NCBI RefSeq assembly: GCF_000613245.1 | Contig: NZ_HG964937.1 | Coordinates: forward strand, 954,122 to 1,018,121 | DNA length: 64,000 nucleotides | Origin: Mycobacterium asiaticum DSM 44297 | GTDB taxonomy: Bacteria > Actinomycetota > Actinomycetes > Mycobacteriales > Mycobacteriaceae | Direction of reading: 5' to 3' | Shown: positions 16,605-26,349 of the stretch, piece after piece | Position numbering within the stretch: position 1 is the stretch's first letter | Layout of the letters: every line of letters begins with the position of its first letter | Translations under genes and position numbers: made by a program | The notes under the pieces: model-generated | Database searches by the model: none | Told to the model about the DNA's origin: nothing | What the model saw: only the letters and a program-made list of their open reading frames with translations

Positions 16605-17700
16605 ATGACGCAACCGGTTGTAGCCGGCGAACCCAAGACAGTGGTGGTGTGGGGCACCGGATTCGTGGGTCGAATGGTGATTCCCGAGATACTCAAACAC
16701 CCGCTGTTCGAGTTGGTTGGGGTCGGAGAGCAACCCGGACAAGGTCGGCCGCGACGTCGGCGAAATCTGCGGGCTACCCGAACCGACCGGGATCACCGCC
16801 ACCGACGACGTGGATGCCCTGATCGCGCTCAAGCCCGACGCACTGGTCCATTACGGGCCGACTGCGATGCACGCCAAGGACAACATCTCGTTGATCACCC
16901 GTTTCCTGCGGGCCGGGATCGATGTCTGTTCGACTGCGATGACGCCGTGGATCTGGCCGACCATGCACCTGAACCCACCGAACTGGATCGAACCCATCAC
17001 GCAGGCCGCCGAACTGGGGGAGGCGTCCTGCTTCACCACCGGCATCGACCCGGGTTTTGCTAACGACCTGTTTCCGATGACGTTGATGGGCCTGTGCTCC
17101 GAAGTCCGCAAGGTGCGAGCCTCCGAATTGCTGGACTACACCAACTATGAGGGTGATTACGAGCGGGAGATGGGCATTGGGCGGGAGCCGGAGTACAGCC
17201 CGATGCTGGAAAACAGCGATGTGCTGATCTTCGCCTGGGGCGCGACGGTGCCGATGATCGCTCATGCCGCGGGCATCATGCTGGACGAGATGACCACGAC
17301 GTGGGACAAGTGGGTCACCCCCACTGACCGCAAATCCGCGAAGGGCGTTATCAAGGCGGGCAACGTGGCCGCCGTCCGGTTCACCATCAATGGGCTCTAT
17401 CAAGGTGAGACCCGAATCCAGCTCGAGCACGTGAACCGCATCGGGCTCGACGCCGCGCCCGACTGGCCGACCGGCAACGACAACGACGTCTACCGGGTGG
17501 ATATCGAAGGGACACCGAGCATTTCGCAGGAGACGGCCTTTCGGTTCACGGACGGCTCGGGCCGGGACGCCGCCGCGGCCGGATGCCTGGCAACCGGGCT
17601 GCGGGCCCTCAACGCGGTCCCGGCGGTCAACGCTCTTTCCCCAGGTTGGGTGACAGCCCTGGACCTACCGCTCATCCCCGGCGCAGGGACCATTCGCTGA
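16605..17700 (+). pseudogene. dihydrodipicolinate-reductase-like NAD(P)-binding protein, frameshifted
   Basis: From ATG 16605 (GGAGGT at 16595-16600) the frame reads TVVVWGTGFVGRMVIPEILKH, a Rossmann opening, then ELVGVG; it then loses register at about 16721-16730. The frame one base on continues SNPDKVGRDVGEICGLPEP and runs to 17700 with the rest of a DapB-like fold (LVHYGPTAMHAKDN, TTGIDPGFANDLFP, YEREMGIGREPEY). One extra base, or two missing ones, explains it. The full protein would be about 365 residues, long for true DapB, matching the mycobacterial group annotated as dihydrodipicolinate-reductase-like of unknown substrate. Whether the lesion is real or a sequence error cannot be told here; the downstream part has no stops. 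Confidence 0.78.
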
Positions 17701-17834
17701 CCAGCGCAAACATGGTCGGGGAGAGATCTTGATACAGCTGGCGCTCAGCTGAGTCAGAGCTACGCTATAGCTTTCACCGAAAAGCTGGATAAAACCTAGA
17801 GACATAGGGCGTTAGCCCCGGGGATTGGACCTGG

Positions 17835-19712
17835 ATGGCAGATGGAGCTAGGCCCGCGCTGGGCCTGTCGATCGGTGCCACGAACCTGGCCGCCGTAACG
17901 GCCGACCACGCCATCACCCGTAAGCCCGTGCTGACCCTGTACCGGCAGCGGCCGCCCGAAGTCGGTATCCCCTCGGAGAACCCCCGACTCGACGAGCCGG
18001 GACTGGTCATCACCGACTTCGTGGAGCGGGTCGGCGACCACGTCGGCATTGTGGCGACCGACGGCTCCATGCACCGCAGCGAGGCGCTGGTCGCCGACGG
18101 CCTACGCGCGCTGGCGTATGCGGCGACGGGAGGACGTGCTCTGCCCGAAAGTGTCGCGGTGACCTATCCGGCGCACTGGTCGCCACTTGCGGTCGACGCG
18201 CTGGGTGGTGCGCTGAGCCGCGTGTCCGAATGGTCGCATGGCGCCAAGCCGCTGTCGCTGCTCCCAGACGCCGCCGCCGCACTCTTCGCCGTCCGCGCCA
18301 ACCCGGGGATACCGGCGCGCGGCATTGTGGCCGTCTGCGACTTCGGGGGCAGCGGGACCAGCCTCACCCTGGTCGATGTCAGCGGTGAGTACCAGCCGGT
18401 CGCCCCTACCGTTCGGCACCACGACTTCTCCGGCGATCTCATCGACCAGTCGCTGCTGACCTACGTCATGTCCGAAATGCCGGGGACCGGTTCGTTCGAT
18501 CCGTCCGGGACCGCGGCGATCGGCTCGCTCACCCGGTTACGCGCCGCCTGCCGCACCGCCAAGGAACGGCTCTCCTCGACCACCGTCACCACCCTGGCCG
18601 AAGAGGTCCCGGGCGTCCGCGGTGACATCCGGTTGACCCGCAACGAGCTCGAGGAAACGATCCGCCCCGCCTTGGACGGAGTCCTGCTTTCTTTGGAACA
18701 GTTGTTGCAGCGCAACGGGATTCATGGACTCGTCGCGATTGCGACGGTAGGTGGTGGCGCCAACATACCGGCGGTTACCACCTCGCTGTCCGGGCGGTTT
18801 GGGGTGCCAGTGATCACGACGCCGCGACCGCAACTCACCGCGGCAATCGGCGGTGCGTTGCGTGCCGCCCGCGGTCCAGGTGACAACAGCGCGACGACGC
18901 TCACGCCGGCCGCTGTTGCCGCGACCGCTGCGGCCGCGGCGGCTCCGGCCGCGGCCGTGGGTGCGGCGTACCCAGACTTTCCCGCCGACCCTCCGGCCCC
19001 GACGATGGAGCCAGCGCTGGCGTGGTCGGAGGCCGAGGACGAAAGCCGCGCGCTGCCGGTCGCGGCGTCCGGCGAGCACGGTGAGCACGGTGGTTCGGGC
19101 CTGACTTCGGCCCGCCCGCAGATGAAGTTCGAGCGCGAAGACCGGCCGAAAGCCGAACGCAAGTCCCCACCGATCCCTTGGTACCGCCTGCCGGCGGTGA
19201 TCATCATCAGCACCGCCGTCGCCGTGCTGTTGGTCGGGACCGCGATCGCGATCGGCTTGAGCTCCGCAAACAAGCATGGGACGAACTCACCGCGAGTGAA
19301 CACGGTGCCCGCTACGCCGTCCAGCGCGGCCAGCCCGCCGCCCTCGTCGCCCGCGCCGACGCCAACCGAGACCGATAGCATCAGTCCCGAACCGGCGCCA
19401 TCGTCGGAGCCGCCACCGCAGCCGTCGACGCAGGAACCTCCGCCGCCGCCGCGGCGGACCACTCAGGCGCCCCCGCCGCAACAACCCACCGAGACGCAGC
19501 AAACCCAGCAGCCGTCGCCGCCGTCGCCGCCTTCGAGTCCACCACCGGTGCCATCCACGCCGCCGCCGCTACCCACGACGCCGCCGCAGTTACCGCAGCT
19601 ACCGCAACTGCCGGGGCAGAACAACCCGCAGAACCCGCTACCGCAACTGCCGCAGATCCCCGGGCTCCCGCAGTTACCGGGTAACGGCCCGGCCGTTCCC
19701 GGACCGCCTTAA
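17835..19712 (+). CDS. Hsp70/actin-fold-like membrane protein with proline-rich external tail
   Basis: 625 residues, homologous by layout to M. tuberculosis Rv2264c (from memory). Residues 1-350 look like a DnaK/actin ATPase: GLSIGATNLAAV (phosphate 1), VAVTYPAHWS, VAVCDFGGSGTSLTLVD (phosphate 2) and ATVGGGANIPAV (adenosine). An Ala-rich linker, one membrane helix (AVIIISTAVAVLLVGTAIAIGL, about 459-480) and a tail of about 130 residues made of Pro/Gln/Thr/Ser runs ending in PQLPQLPGQNNPQ-type repeats follow. No Hsp70 substrate-binding domain is visible. The arrangement suggests a cytosolic ATPase signalling to, or anchoring, an external proline-rich arm (inference). The stop is only 5 bases from the stop of the convergent disordered protein. 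Confidence 0.85.
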   Translation: MADGARPALGLSIGATNLAAVTADHAITRKPVLTLYRQRPPEVGIPSENPRLDEPGLVITDFVERVGDHVGIVATDGSMHRSEALVADGLRALAYAATGGRALPESVAVTYPAHWSPLAVDALGGALSRVSEWSHGAKPLSLLPDAAAALFAVRANPGIPARGIVAVCDFGGSGTSLTLVDVSGEYQPVAPTVRHHDFSGDLIDQSLLTYVMSEMPGTGSFDPSGTAAIGSLTRLRAACRTAKERLSSTTVTTLAEEVPGVRGDIRLTRNELEETIRPALDGVLLSLEQLLQRNGIHGLVAIATVGGGANIPAVTTSLSGRFGVPVITTPRPQLTAAIGGALRAARGPGDNSATTLTPAAVAATAAAAAAPAAAVGAAYPDFPADPPAPTMEPALAWSEAEDESRALPVAASGEHGEHGGSGLTSARPQMKFEREDRPKAERKSPPIPWYRLPAVIIISTAVAVLLVGTAIAIGLSSANKHGTNSPRVNTVPATPSSAASPPPSSPAPTPTETDSISPEPAPSSEPPPQPSTQEPPPPPRRTTQAPPPQQPTETQQTQQPSPPSPPSSPPPVPSTPPPLPTTPPQLPQLPQLPGQNNPQNPLPQLPQIPGLPQLPGNGPAVPGPP

Positions 19713-19717
19713 CGGCG

Positions 19718-20470
19718 CTACCGCTCGGCTTTGTGCTGTTCGCGGTCTTCTTTGGTCGCCTTGATGATCTCTTGGTTGAACTCTTTGTCTTTCTCGAGAT
19801 TCTCTTTGACTCGCTCTTCGGCTTCCTGATTCAGCTGCTCGATCGACTTGTCGCGGTCTCCGGCGTTTTCGTCGGCCGCTGCGGCGCGGGCGCTCTCGTT
19901 CTTGGTGCCACCCTTCTCGGTGTCCTCGCTGCCGCTTTCAGCTTTGGCAGAGGCCTTCTCGCTCGGGTCATCTTGCTGTGAATCGGCTTGCTGCGAGTCG
20001 TCTTTCGCGCTGTCAGCCTTGTCCGATTCGGAGTTCGATTGGGAGTCCGATCCGGTGCCCGAGTCGTCGTTGCCCTTTTCCTTCTTGGCTTGGGCAGCCG
20101 GAGAATCCTCGTCCTCGGCGAACTTCGGATTGCCGTCGTCGTCGAGCCAGTCGTTGACCGCGGTGCCGGCGATGGTCTTACCCGACCCGGGCATCACCAG
20201 AGTGGGACGGTCCTCGTAGGCCGTCATCATCTCTTGAGCCTTTTCTTTGTGCTCTTCGTCAGGCTCGGGCTTCTCGGTCTGGTTGGCACCGCTGGGCGTG
20301 CCCTCAGCTTTGGAGTCGTCCTTGGCTTCGGAGTCGTCCTTAGCTTCGGAGTCGTCCTTTGGTTTCGAGTCGTCCTTTGGTTTCGAGTCGTCCTTCGGCG
20401 CCTCGGCAGTGTCCACGCCGCCGCCGGCGTCCTTGGCGTCCTTGTCCGCCGAATCGTCGTGCGCGCTCAT
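19718..20470 (-). CDS. highly charged disordered protein with KDDS repeats
   Basis: 250 residues, no hydrophobic core, no membrane segment and no Cys. The N-terminal third has five tandem six-residue units (PKDDSK, PKDDSK, PKDDSE, AKDDSE, AKDDSK), the middle is Ser/Asp/Gln-rich, and the C-terminal 40 residues are a Glu/Lys-rich helix (EQLNQEAEERVKENLEKDKE). A short, more ordered stretch, TLVMPGSGKTIAGTAVNDWLDDDG (about 88-111; not a real P-loop), may be its only folded element. It could be a solvent-like or chaperone-like stress protein or a scaffold; I do not recognise a family. ATG 20470 is the first start. It faces the Hsp70-like gene tail to tail. Confidence 0.75.
   Translation of the reverse strand: MSAHDDSADKDAKDAGGGVDTAEAPKDDSKPKDDSKPKDDSEAKDDSEAKDDSKAEGTPSGANQTEKPEPDEEHKEKAQEMMTAYEDRPTLVMPGSGKTIAGTAVNDWLDDDGNPKFAEDEDSPAAQAKKEKGNDDSGTGSDSQSNSESDKADSAKDDSQQADSQQDDPSEKASAKAESGSEDTEKGGTKNESARAAAADENAGDRDKSIEQLNQEAEERVKENLEKDKEFNQEIIKATKEDREQHKAER
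20307..20399. repeat. 18-bp tandem repeat (five units) encoding KDDS
   Basis: Five consecutive, slightly diverged 18-base units, each containing GAGTCGTCCTT on the + strand, make the KDDS repeats of the minus-strand gene. The unit length is a multiple of three, so copy-number change keeps the frame. Confidence 0.8.
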
Positions 20471-20550
20471 GCTGACTGGCCCCCTATGGAGTTGCTGTGC
20501 GACCGACCCGTCCAGTGGTTACCCACTGAAGCGTCGCTCCGAACCTCCGG

Positions 20551-21651
20551 CTATCGCGAACCGCGTTTTACCAGCACAAGCGCGGCGAGGGGAATGCGCA
20601 TCGGTTCCGGCGCGTGGGCCAGCCGATCGGCCACGGCGGCCTCGAGTGCCCGCACGAAATCGCTTGCCCGCGGATCAGCGATGCCGCCGTCCAGTCCGGC
20701 CGTCAGCGTCGGGAAAAGTGCGGCACGCGCGAACGCTGCCCACTGTGCACCGAAAGCGTCCGCGTCTGAATCCGATTGGTAGCGGGCCCAGAACCTGTCG
20801 TCGGCGTTGAACATGTCGAGATGATCGATCGTCAGGCCCTCGAACCAACCACGGGGGGAGAAGGGAGCGCGAAAGTCCTTCTCGGTACGAGCGATCACGG
20901 GGATCACCATGCGCTCCACCTCCTCGCCGCCCACCAGCCCCCGATCGGCCAAATCATGCAGCGCCGTCATCAATGCCTCGTTGAGCGGCCGGTACCCGAA
21001 TTCACCGTCGTCATCCAGAGCCATGGTCAACACCACCAACCGACCACCGGGACACAACTCGCGTCCCCGATAGGCCACGAAGTCGTTCCAGTCGATCGCC
21101 GACTGGTGCTCGTAGGTTTTGCGGGCCGCGACGTTCGTGCTGTAGGCCACCTGCACGTGGTCGGTGAACTGCGGAGCGTCGGCGGGAACCCGACTGAGCC
21201 ATTGAATCGCCCACGAGGTCCAGCCGAGGTTGACCGCGCCGGTCGGCAGGATCTGGTCGTAGAAGGAACGGCCCACCGCGGACGTGAAAGTCGCCGGATC
21301 GTTGTTCAGGTAGCTGTCCGGGTCGTCGGATAGGGTGCGGAACAGGGCGGTGAAGTCGTTTTCCGGCACGTCTGTGTGCGTCATCAGGATCGGGTGGTCA
21401 TGTCGGGTCCGGGACCGCAATACTCCGACCGCGGTGGCCATCGGCTTGAGCGAGTTGTGGCCCGTGGCAGCGCCGTAGTCGGCGACCACGATCGGTTGCG
21501 GCGGTCTGGGCAGCGGCACTTGGTGCGCGGCGTGCTCGAACAACGCTACTGCGGGCAACAGCCCGGCGGCCTGCAGGCGCGACGATTGCGTGTAGGTCCC
21601 GCTTTCCATCGGCTCCGGCCGAACCACGATGCTGGATTCGGGCAGCCGCAT
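20551..21651 (-). CDS. SABATH-like SAM-dependent carboxyl methyltransferase
   Basis: 366 residues from ATG 21651, 7 bases beyond the stop of the short-chain dehydrogenase. The SAM site is VVADYGAATGHNSLKPM, the bacterial version of the plant SABATH motif (ADLGCSSGPNTL); later LGWTSWAIQWLSRVPADAP matches the SABATH stretch with an aromatic substrate wall, and RELCPGGRLVVLTMALDDDG is the strand before the SAM loop. Length agrees with that family (about 360). Such enzymes methylate carboxyl groups (salicylate, jasmonate, farnesoate) or ring nitrogens. The substrate is unknown; with the dehydrogenase it may form a small-molecule methyl ester (inference). A longer frame upstream, to 21948, is overlap with the dehydrogenase gene. 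Confidence 0.8.
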   Translation of the reverse strand: MRLPESSIVVRPEPMESGTYTQSSRLQAAGLLPAVALFEHAAHQVPLPRPPQPIVVADYGAATGHNSLKPMATAVGVLRSRTRHDHPILMTHTDVPENDFTALFRTLSDDPDSYLNNDPATFTSAVGRSFYDQILPTGAVNLGWTSWAIQWLSRVPADAPQFTDHVQVAYSTNVAARKTYEHQSAIDWNDFVAYRGRELCPGGRLVVLTMALDDDGEFGYRPLNEALMTALHDLADRGLVGGEEVERMVIPVIARTEKDFRAPFSPRGWFEGLTIDHLDMFNADDRFWARYQSDSDADAFGAQWAAFARAALFPTLTAGLDGGIADPRASDFVRALEAAVADRLAHAPEPMRIPLAALVLVKRGSR

Positions 21652-21658
21652 GCCGGGT

Positions 21659-22612
21659 TCAGCTCTGCGCCGGGAAACTGACACCGGTGAGCCGCTCCGA
21701 AATCTCCCAAAGCCGTTGACAGTCAGCATCGTTGGCGGCGCGCGCCGGCACTTTCGCCTCGGTGACCCCGCCACCGGCGGCCTCATAAAAGCCCTTCGGG
21801 CCGTAGTACGCTCCGCCCTCGGCCTGTGGTGTGACGGCGGCATACAACGCGGGCAGGATGCCCTCGTCGATCTCCTGCCAAAGGAAGGGGGCAAAACGCC
21901 AAGAGGCGGTGTAGAACCGCTGCATGACCGCCGGCTTCTCTCGGCCATGCGACGGGCCGCTGATCTGCAGATTGGTCTTGGTCAGGCCGGGGTGTGCCGC
22001 GTTGGAGACGATGCCCCAGCCGGCCTGGCGGCTGCGCCGGTCCAGTTCGCGGGCGAACATCAACACCGCCAGCTTCGATTGTCCGTAGGCGGACATCGAC
22101 GAGTAGGACTTCTCGAACTGCAGGTCGTCGAAGTGGATGCGGCCGCGGCGGGCGGCAAGGCTGCTCAACGAGACCACCCGCGCGCTTTTCGCCGCGCGCA
22201 GCAGCGGCAGCAGATGCCCGGTCAGTGCGAAATGCCCGAGATGGTTGCTGCCGAATTGCAGTTCGAAACCGTCCGAGGTGGTGTCCCGTTCCGGCGGGGT
22301 CATCACGCCGGCGTTGTTGATCAGAATGTCAATCGGGCGACCGTCGGCGTTCAGCTGTTCACCCAGGGCCGCCACGGATGCCAGCGACGAGAGGTCCAAC
22401 GGCCGGATGGTCAGCTTCGCGTCGGGCACCGAGGACCGGATCTGCTCGATGGCGGCCTCACCCTTGGCGCGATTACGAATCGCCATTACCACGTCGGCGC
22501 CGGCCGCCGAAAGTCGTTTGGCCAGCCCGAGTCCCAGGCCGCTGTTGGATCCGGTTACCACGGCCACCTTGCCGGACAGATCCGGCACCGTGGCGATCAG
22601 ATTGTGGGCCAT
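21659..22612 (-). CDS. short-chain dehydrogenase/reductase
   Basis: 317 residues, the same length as I recall for M. tuberculosis Rv2263. Cofactor loop [17 protein letters not shown], catalytic Ser in [12 protein letters not shown] and YGQSK (YxxxK) are all present, so it is an NAD(P)-dependent oxidoreductase of the classical retinol-dehydrogenase-like group (substrate likely a lipid alcohol or ketone). The C-terminal part ([19 protein letters not shown] ... [12 protein letters not shown]) is the extra region of this group. It is the promoter-proximal gene of a two-gene unit with the SABATH-like methyltransferase. Divergent from the SHOCT membrane protein, with 139 bases between. Confidence 0.9.
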   Translation of the reverse strand: MAHNLIATVPDLSGKVAVVTGSNSGLGLGLAKRLSAAGADVVMAIRNRAKGEAAIEQIRSSVPDAKLTIRPLDLSSLASVAALGEQLNADGRPIDILINNAGVMTPPERDTTSDGFELQFGSNHLGHFALTGHLLPLLRAAKSARVVSLSSLAARRGRIHFDDLQFEKSYSSMSAYGQSKLAVLMFARELDRRSRQAGWGIVSNAAHPGLTKTNLQISGPSHGREKPAVMQRFYTASWRFAPFLWQEIDEGILPALYAAVTPQAEGGAYYGPKGFYEAAGGGVTEAKVPARAANDADCQRLWEISERLTGVSFPAQS

Positions 22613-22751
22613 GCGTCGGCTCCTTTCCGGGTCCCTCGCACTTCGGTCGGAACCAGTGTCCTCCGTCCCACTGGTTCCCGCTCATCGCCCCACGAATATC
22701 AGCTTGCGGAGATGGACTGTCTCGGTGTTCGACACGTGACACACTGCGTGC

Positions 22752-23483
22752 ATGAACAGCAGACGGGTCGCCAAGATGTCGCTGGCGCTGGCCATTCTGA
22801 TGCTTGTGGTGGCGGTCGTCGGATTCATCGTGACCCTGGTGCTCAACGCGTTTTTCTTGGACAAATACAACGCCTACGGCGAGGTGCCCATCCCCGGATC
22901 GGGCAGCGTGCACCTGCCGGCCGGAGATGCGACCGTCAGCCTGCACACCCTGGTCATCGGTTCCGATGGCGGCCTGCCGGTGCCGCCGCTTCGCATTTCC
23001 ATCACGCCGCCCGAAGGGGTGCCGCAGCCGGAATTGGTGGAAAGCATCGGCGGCACAACGACCGTCAACAATGACGCCCACGTACGGGTGTGGAACGTGC
23101 ACGTGCCACAGGAGGCCGACTTCAACGTCGCCACCGACGGGCAGGTCAATGGATACATCAATCCGCGACTCGCCTTCGGCCACAAGAGTTCCCACGGTGA
23201 TCTGGTCTGGGTGTTCGTGGCCCTTTTTGTGATCAGCCTCATCGATGTGTTCCTGTCGGTGGTGTGGCTGAGTCGCGCCAAGCGGGCGGCCATACCCGCG
23301 GCGGCGGCGCCCGGCACCTATGTGGTGCCGCCGCCGGTCTATCGGTCGCAGACGGCCTACGAACCGGGCGATCAGGGTGTCAGGTTGGAACGACTGAAAA
23401 CCCTTGCCGCGCTGCGGGATTCCGGGGCACTGAGTGAGCAGGAGTTCGAGACGGAGAAGCGTCGCATCTTGGACGGGATGTAG
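22752..23483 (+). CDS. two-pass membrane protein with C-terminal SHOCT domain
   Basis: 243 residues. Membrane helix 1 about residues 10-32 (LALAILMLVVAVVGFIVTLVL) and helix 2 about 158-178 (LVWVFVALFVISLIDVFLSVV) enclose a beta-rich loop of about 120 residues outside. The cytoplasmic tail ends in LKTLAALRDSGALSEQEF, a SHOCT (short C-terminal) motif of about 30 residues that often mediates oligomerisation. No enzyme motif is seen; function unknown. ATG 22752 has no strong Shine-Dalgarno but begins a positive-inside start (NSRRVAK). The stop is 13 bases from that of the convergent hydrolase gene. Confidence 0.8.
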   Translation: MNSRRVAKMSLALAILMLVVAVVGFIVTLVLNAFFLDKYNAYGEVPIPGSGSVHLPAGDATVSLHTLVIGSDGGLPVPPLRISITPPEGVPQPELVESIGGTTTVNNDAHVRVWNVHVPQEADFNVATDGQVNGYINPRLAFGHKSSHGDLVWVFVALFVISLIDVFLSVVWLSRAKRAAIPAAAAPGTYVVPPPVYRSQTAYEPGDQGVRLERLKTLAALRDSGALSEQEFETEKRRILDGM

Positions 23484-23496
23484 CCTGTAGCGGCAC

Positions 23497-24120
23497 CTAG
23501 TGCCCGCGGGCCACCCATTCCTCGTAGTGCACGATCTCCTCGCCGACGGTGGTGCTGTCACCGTGGCCGGTGTGCACGACGGTGTCGCCGGGCAGCTTCC
23601 CGAGGCGCTCAGAGATCGACTGCAGGATCGTCGGGAAGTCGGAGTAGGAGCGTCCGGTGGCGCCCGGTCCACCTGAGAAGAGTGTGTCGCCGCTGAACAC
23701 CACCCCGAGGTCGTGCACATACCAGCAGACCGATCCCGGAGAGTGGCCGGGCGTGTGCAGCGCGCGTAATTCGGTCCCGGCGATCTTCAACGTCTCGCCG
23801 TCGCCGATCGATCGAAACTCCTTGTCCGGATGCGTCATTCGCCACAGCACCTCGTCGGCGGGATGTAGCAGCACGGGCGCGTCAAGCGTCTCACCGAGTT
23901 CGGGAGCCACCGTGACGTGGTCGTTGTGCCCGTGAGTGCACACCACCGCGACCACATGGCGGCCGGCGACGGCTTCGACGATCGGATCGGCTTCGTGGGC
24001 GGCGTCGAACACCACCACGTTGGAATTGTCACCGATCAGCCAGATGTTGTTGTCGACTTCCCAACTGCCGCCGTCGAGTTCGAAGGTGCCGTGGGTGACT
24101 ACCCGGTCGATGGCGACCAT
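23497..24120 (-). CDS. metallo-beta-lactamase-fold hydrolase
   Basis: 207 residues, about the length of M. tuberculosis Rv2260. The metal site THGHNDH (HxHxDH) is complete; further ligands are likely the His in HTPGHSPGS, the Asp in FSGDTLF and the His in HTGHGDSTT, the glyoxalase II-like set. It starts with ATG 24120, which overlaps the MscR stop codon by one base (TAATG), so translation is coupled. The linkage to MscR suggests it hydrolyses the S-formyl-mycothiol product, the analogue of S-formylglutathione hydrolase, or another mycothiol thioester (inference from context; glyoxalase II-type enzymes cleave such thioesters). Confidence 0.88.
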   Translation of the reverse strand: MVAIDRVVTHGTFELDGGSWEVDNNIWLIGDNSNVVVFDAAHEADPIVEAVAGRHVVAVVCTHGHNDHVTVAPELGETLDAPVLLHPADEVLWRMTHPDKEFRSIGDGETLKIAGTELRALHTPGHSPGSVCWYVHDLGVVFSGDTLFSGGPGATGRSYSDFPTILQSISERLGKLPGDTVVHTGHGDSTTVGEEIVHYEEWVARGH

Positions 24121-25217
24121 TACAGCACCACCACCGAACGCAGCACCTTGCCGTCGTGCATCTTGTGGAACGCCTCCTCGATGTCGTCCAGGCCGATCCG
24201 CTCGGAGACGAACTTGTCCAGCGGCAGCCGACCCTGCAGGTACAGGTCGATCAGGGTGGGGAAGTCCCGCTCGGGCAGGCAGTCGCCGTACCACGACGAC
24301 TTCAGCGCCCCGCCGTGCGAGAAGAAGTCGACCAGCGGCATGTCCAGCCGCATGTCGGGTGTCGGCACCCCGACCAACACCACGGTGCCTGCGAGGTCGC
24401 GGGCGTAAAACGCCTGCTTCCAGGTTTCCGGCCGGCCGACCGCGTCGATGACGACGTTCACGCCGAACCCGTCGGTCAGGTCCTGAATCGTCTCCACGAG
24501 GTCTTTTTCCGAGTGAAGCTCGGAACTATTGATGGTATGGGTGGCACCGAAATTGCGTGCCCAGTCCAGCTTGGTGTTGTCGGTGTCGACCGCGATGATC
24601 TTGCGCGCCCCCACCAGCGCGGAACCGGCGATCGCGGCGTCACCGACACCGCCGCAGCCGATCACCGCGACGGTGTCGTCGCGGGTGACGCCGCCGGTGT
24701 TGATGGCCGCTCCGATCCCGGCCATCACCCCGCAGCCGAGCAGGCCGGCCACGGCGGGATCGGCTTCAGGGTTGACCTTGGTGCACTGACCGGATGCCAC
24801 CAGCGTCTTGTCGGCGAACGCCCCGATGCCCAGGGCAGGAGTGAGTTCGGTGCCATCGGTCAGCGTCATCTTCTGTTCGGCGTTGAAGGTGTCGAAGCAC
24901 AGGTGCGGCCGGCCACGCTTGCACGCCCGGCACTGCCCGCAGACCGCCCGCCAGTTCAGGATCACAAAGTCGCCCGGCTCGACGTTGGTGACGCCTGGCC
25001 CGACCGCCTCAACGGTGCCCGCGGCCTCGTGGCCGAGCAGGAACGGGTAGTCGTCGTTGATGCCGCCCTCGCGGTAGGTCAGGTCGGTGTGGCAGACACC
25101 GCACGCGATGATGTCGACGACGGCCTCGCCGGGCCCGGGGTCGGGGATGACGATGTCGACCACCTCGACGGGCTGGCCTTTGGACCGTGAAATCACGCCG
25201 CGCACTGTCTGACTCAT
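24120..25217 (-). CDS. mscR: mycothiol-dependent formaldehyde dehydrogenase / S-nitrosomycothiol reductase
   Basis: 365 residues, class III-type zinc alcohol dehydrogenase. Catalytic zinc: Cys in CGVCHTD, Glu/His in GHEAAG; structural zinc in [18 protein letters not shown] site [18 protein letters not shown]. It oxidises S-hydroxymethyl-mycothiol (formaldehyde adduct) to S-formyl-mycothiol with NAD and reduces S-nitrosomycothiol, protecting from formaldehyde and NO. M. tuberculosis MscR is Rv2259 (361 residues). It is the first gene of a unit with the metallo-hydrolase and divergent from the methyltransferase 61 bases away. The C-terminus lacks the extra loop of glutathione-dependent ADH3, as expected for mycothiol. 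Confidence 0.92.
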   Translation of the reverse strand: MSQTVRGVISRSKGQPVEVVDIVIPDPGPGEAVVDIIACGVCHTDLTYREGGINDDYPFLLGHEAAGTVEAVGPGVTNVEPGDFVILNWRAVCGQCRACKRGRPHLCFDTFNAEQKMTLTDGTELTPALGIGAFADKTLVASGQCTKVNPEADPAVAGLLGCGVMAGIGAAINTGGVTRDDTVAVIGCGGVGDAAIAGSALVGARKIIAVDTDNTKLDWARNFGATHTINSSELHSEKDLVETIQDLTDGFGVNVVIDAVGRPETWKQAFYARDLAGTVVLVGVPTPDMRLDMPLVDFFSHGGALKSSWYGDCLPERDFPTLIDLYLQGRLPLDKFVSERIGLDDIEEAFHKMHDGKVLRSVVVL

Positions 25218-25278
25218 GGTTTCAACCTAGTGTTCGGGGCGGTGAGCCGCGCGGCCGGCCGGTGTAGCGTCGCTGACC

Positions 25279-26349
25279 ATGACGACAACCGAGTCGGCTA
25301 CCGAAAGTACCGAGGAATTCAGCGCCCGGATCGTGGGCGCGATCGACTGCGCCAGCCTGGTGCTGTTGTTGAGCATTGGGCATCAGACCGGTCTGTTTGA
25401 CACGATGGCCGGGTTGCCGCCGTCGACCAGCGCGCAGATCGCCGAGGCCGCCGGCCTGAACGAGCGCTACGTGCGCGAGTGGCTGGGCGGCGTGACCACG
25501 GGGCACGTCGTCGACTACGACGCCGACACGGGCACTTACACCCTGCCGGCCTACCGGGCGCAGGCGATCACCCGCGCCGCGGGGCCCAACAACCTCGCGG
25601 TGGTGGCGCAGTTTCTGCCGCTGCTCGGCAACGTCGAGCAGAAGATCGTCGGCTGCTTCCGGGAGGGCGGCGGGCTGCCGTACAGCGAATACCCGCGCTT
25701 CCACCAGTTGATGGCCGAGGAGAGTGGCGCGATTTTCGACGCGTCGCTTGTCGACGTCGTGCTGCCGCTCGTCGACGGACTTCCGGAGCGGTTGCGGTCT
25801 GGCGCCGACGTCGCCGACTTCGGCTGCGGTAGCGGTCACGCCGTCAACGTGATGGCGCAGGCGTTTCCGGACAGCCGCTTCACCGGCATCGACTTCTCCG
25901 AGGAAGCCATCGCGACGGGTGGGCGGGAGGCTGTTGCACTTGGTCTGACCAACGCCATCTTCGAGCGCGCCAACCTGGCAGAGCTGGACAAGGATGGCGC
26001 GTATGACGTAATCACCGTCTTCGACGCGATTCACGATCAGGCGCAACCGGCCCGGGTGCTGGCCAACATCCACCGTGCGCTGCGCCCCGGCGGGGTGCTG
26101 TTGATGGCCGACATCAAGGCGTCGAGCCGACTCGAAGAGAACGTCGACCGGCCGATGAGCACCTATCTGTACACCACCTCGCTGATGCATTGCATGACGG
26201 TGTCGCTGGCGCTGGACGGCGCCGGACTGGGCACGGCGTGGGGCACACAGCTGGCCACCGCGATGCTGGCCGAGGCCGGGTTTGCGAACGTGCGGGTGGC
26301 CGAGATCGAGTCCGACCCGCTGAACAACTACTACATCGCCACCAAGTGA
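25279..26349 (+). CDS. winged-helix plus SAM methyltransferase, Rv2258c-like
   Basis: 356 residues. The N-terminal 90 residues are a winged-helix dimerisation domain ([23 protein letters not shown]), as found in plant-type O-methyltransferases. SAM site: [19 protein letters not shown], then FTGIDFSEE and a [12 protein letters not shown] strand-4 motif. Homologue of M. tuberculosis Rv2258c (353), whose structure shows a methyltransferase with an unknown small substrate. The preceding name 'transcriptional regulator' in databases refers to the N-terminal fold; DNA binding is not evident. ATG 25279 is the first start and lies 61 bases from mscR. The next gene starts within its stop codon (TGATG). 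Confidence 0.9.
   Translation: MTTTESATESTEEFSARIVGAIDCASLVLLLSIGHQTGLFDTMAGLPPSTSAQIAEAAGLNERYVREWLGGVTTGHVVDYDADTGTYTLPAYRAQAITRAAGPNNLAVVAQFLPLLGNVEQKIVGCFREGGGLPYSEYPRFHQLMAEESGAIFDASLVDVVLPLVDGLPERLRSGADVADFGCGSGHAVNVMAQAFPDSRFTGIDFSEEAIATGGREAVALGLTNAIFERANLAELDKDGAYDVITVFDAIHDQAQPARVLANIHRALRPGGVLLMADIKASSRLEENVDRPMSTYLYTTSLMHCMTVSLALDGAGLGTAWGTQLATAMLAEAGFANVRVAEIESDPLNNYYIATK

Noticed and set aside
19712..19718. Overlap or fusion of the Hsp70-like gene and the KDDS protein
   Set aside because: They are on opposite strands with 5 bases between stops.
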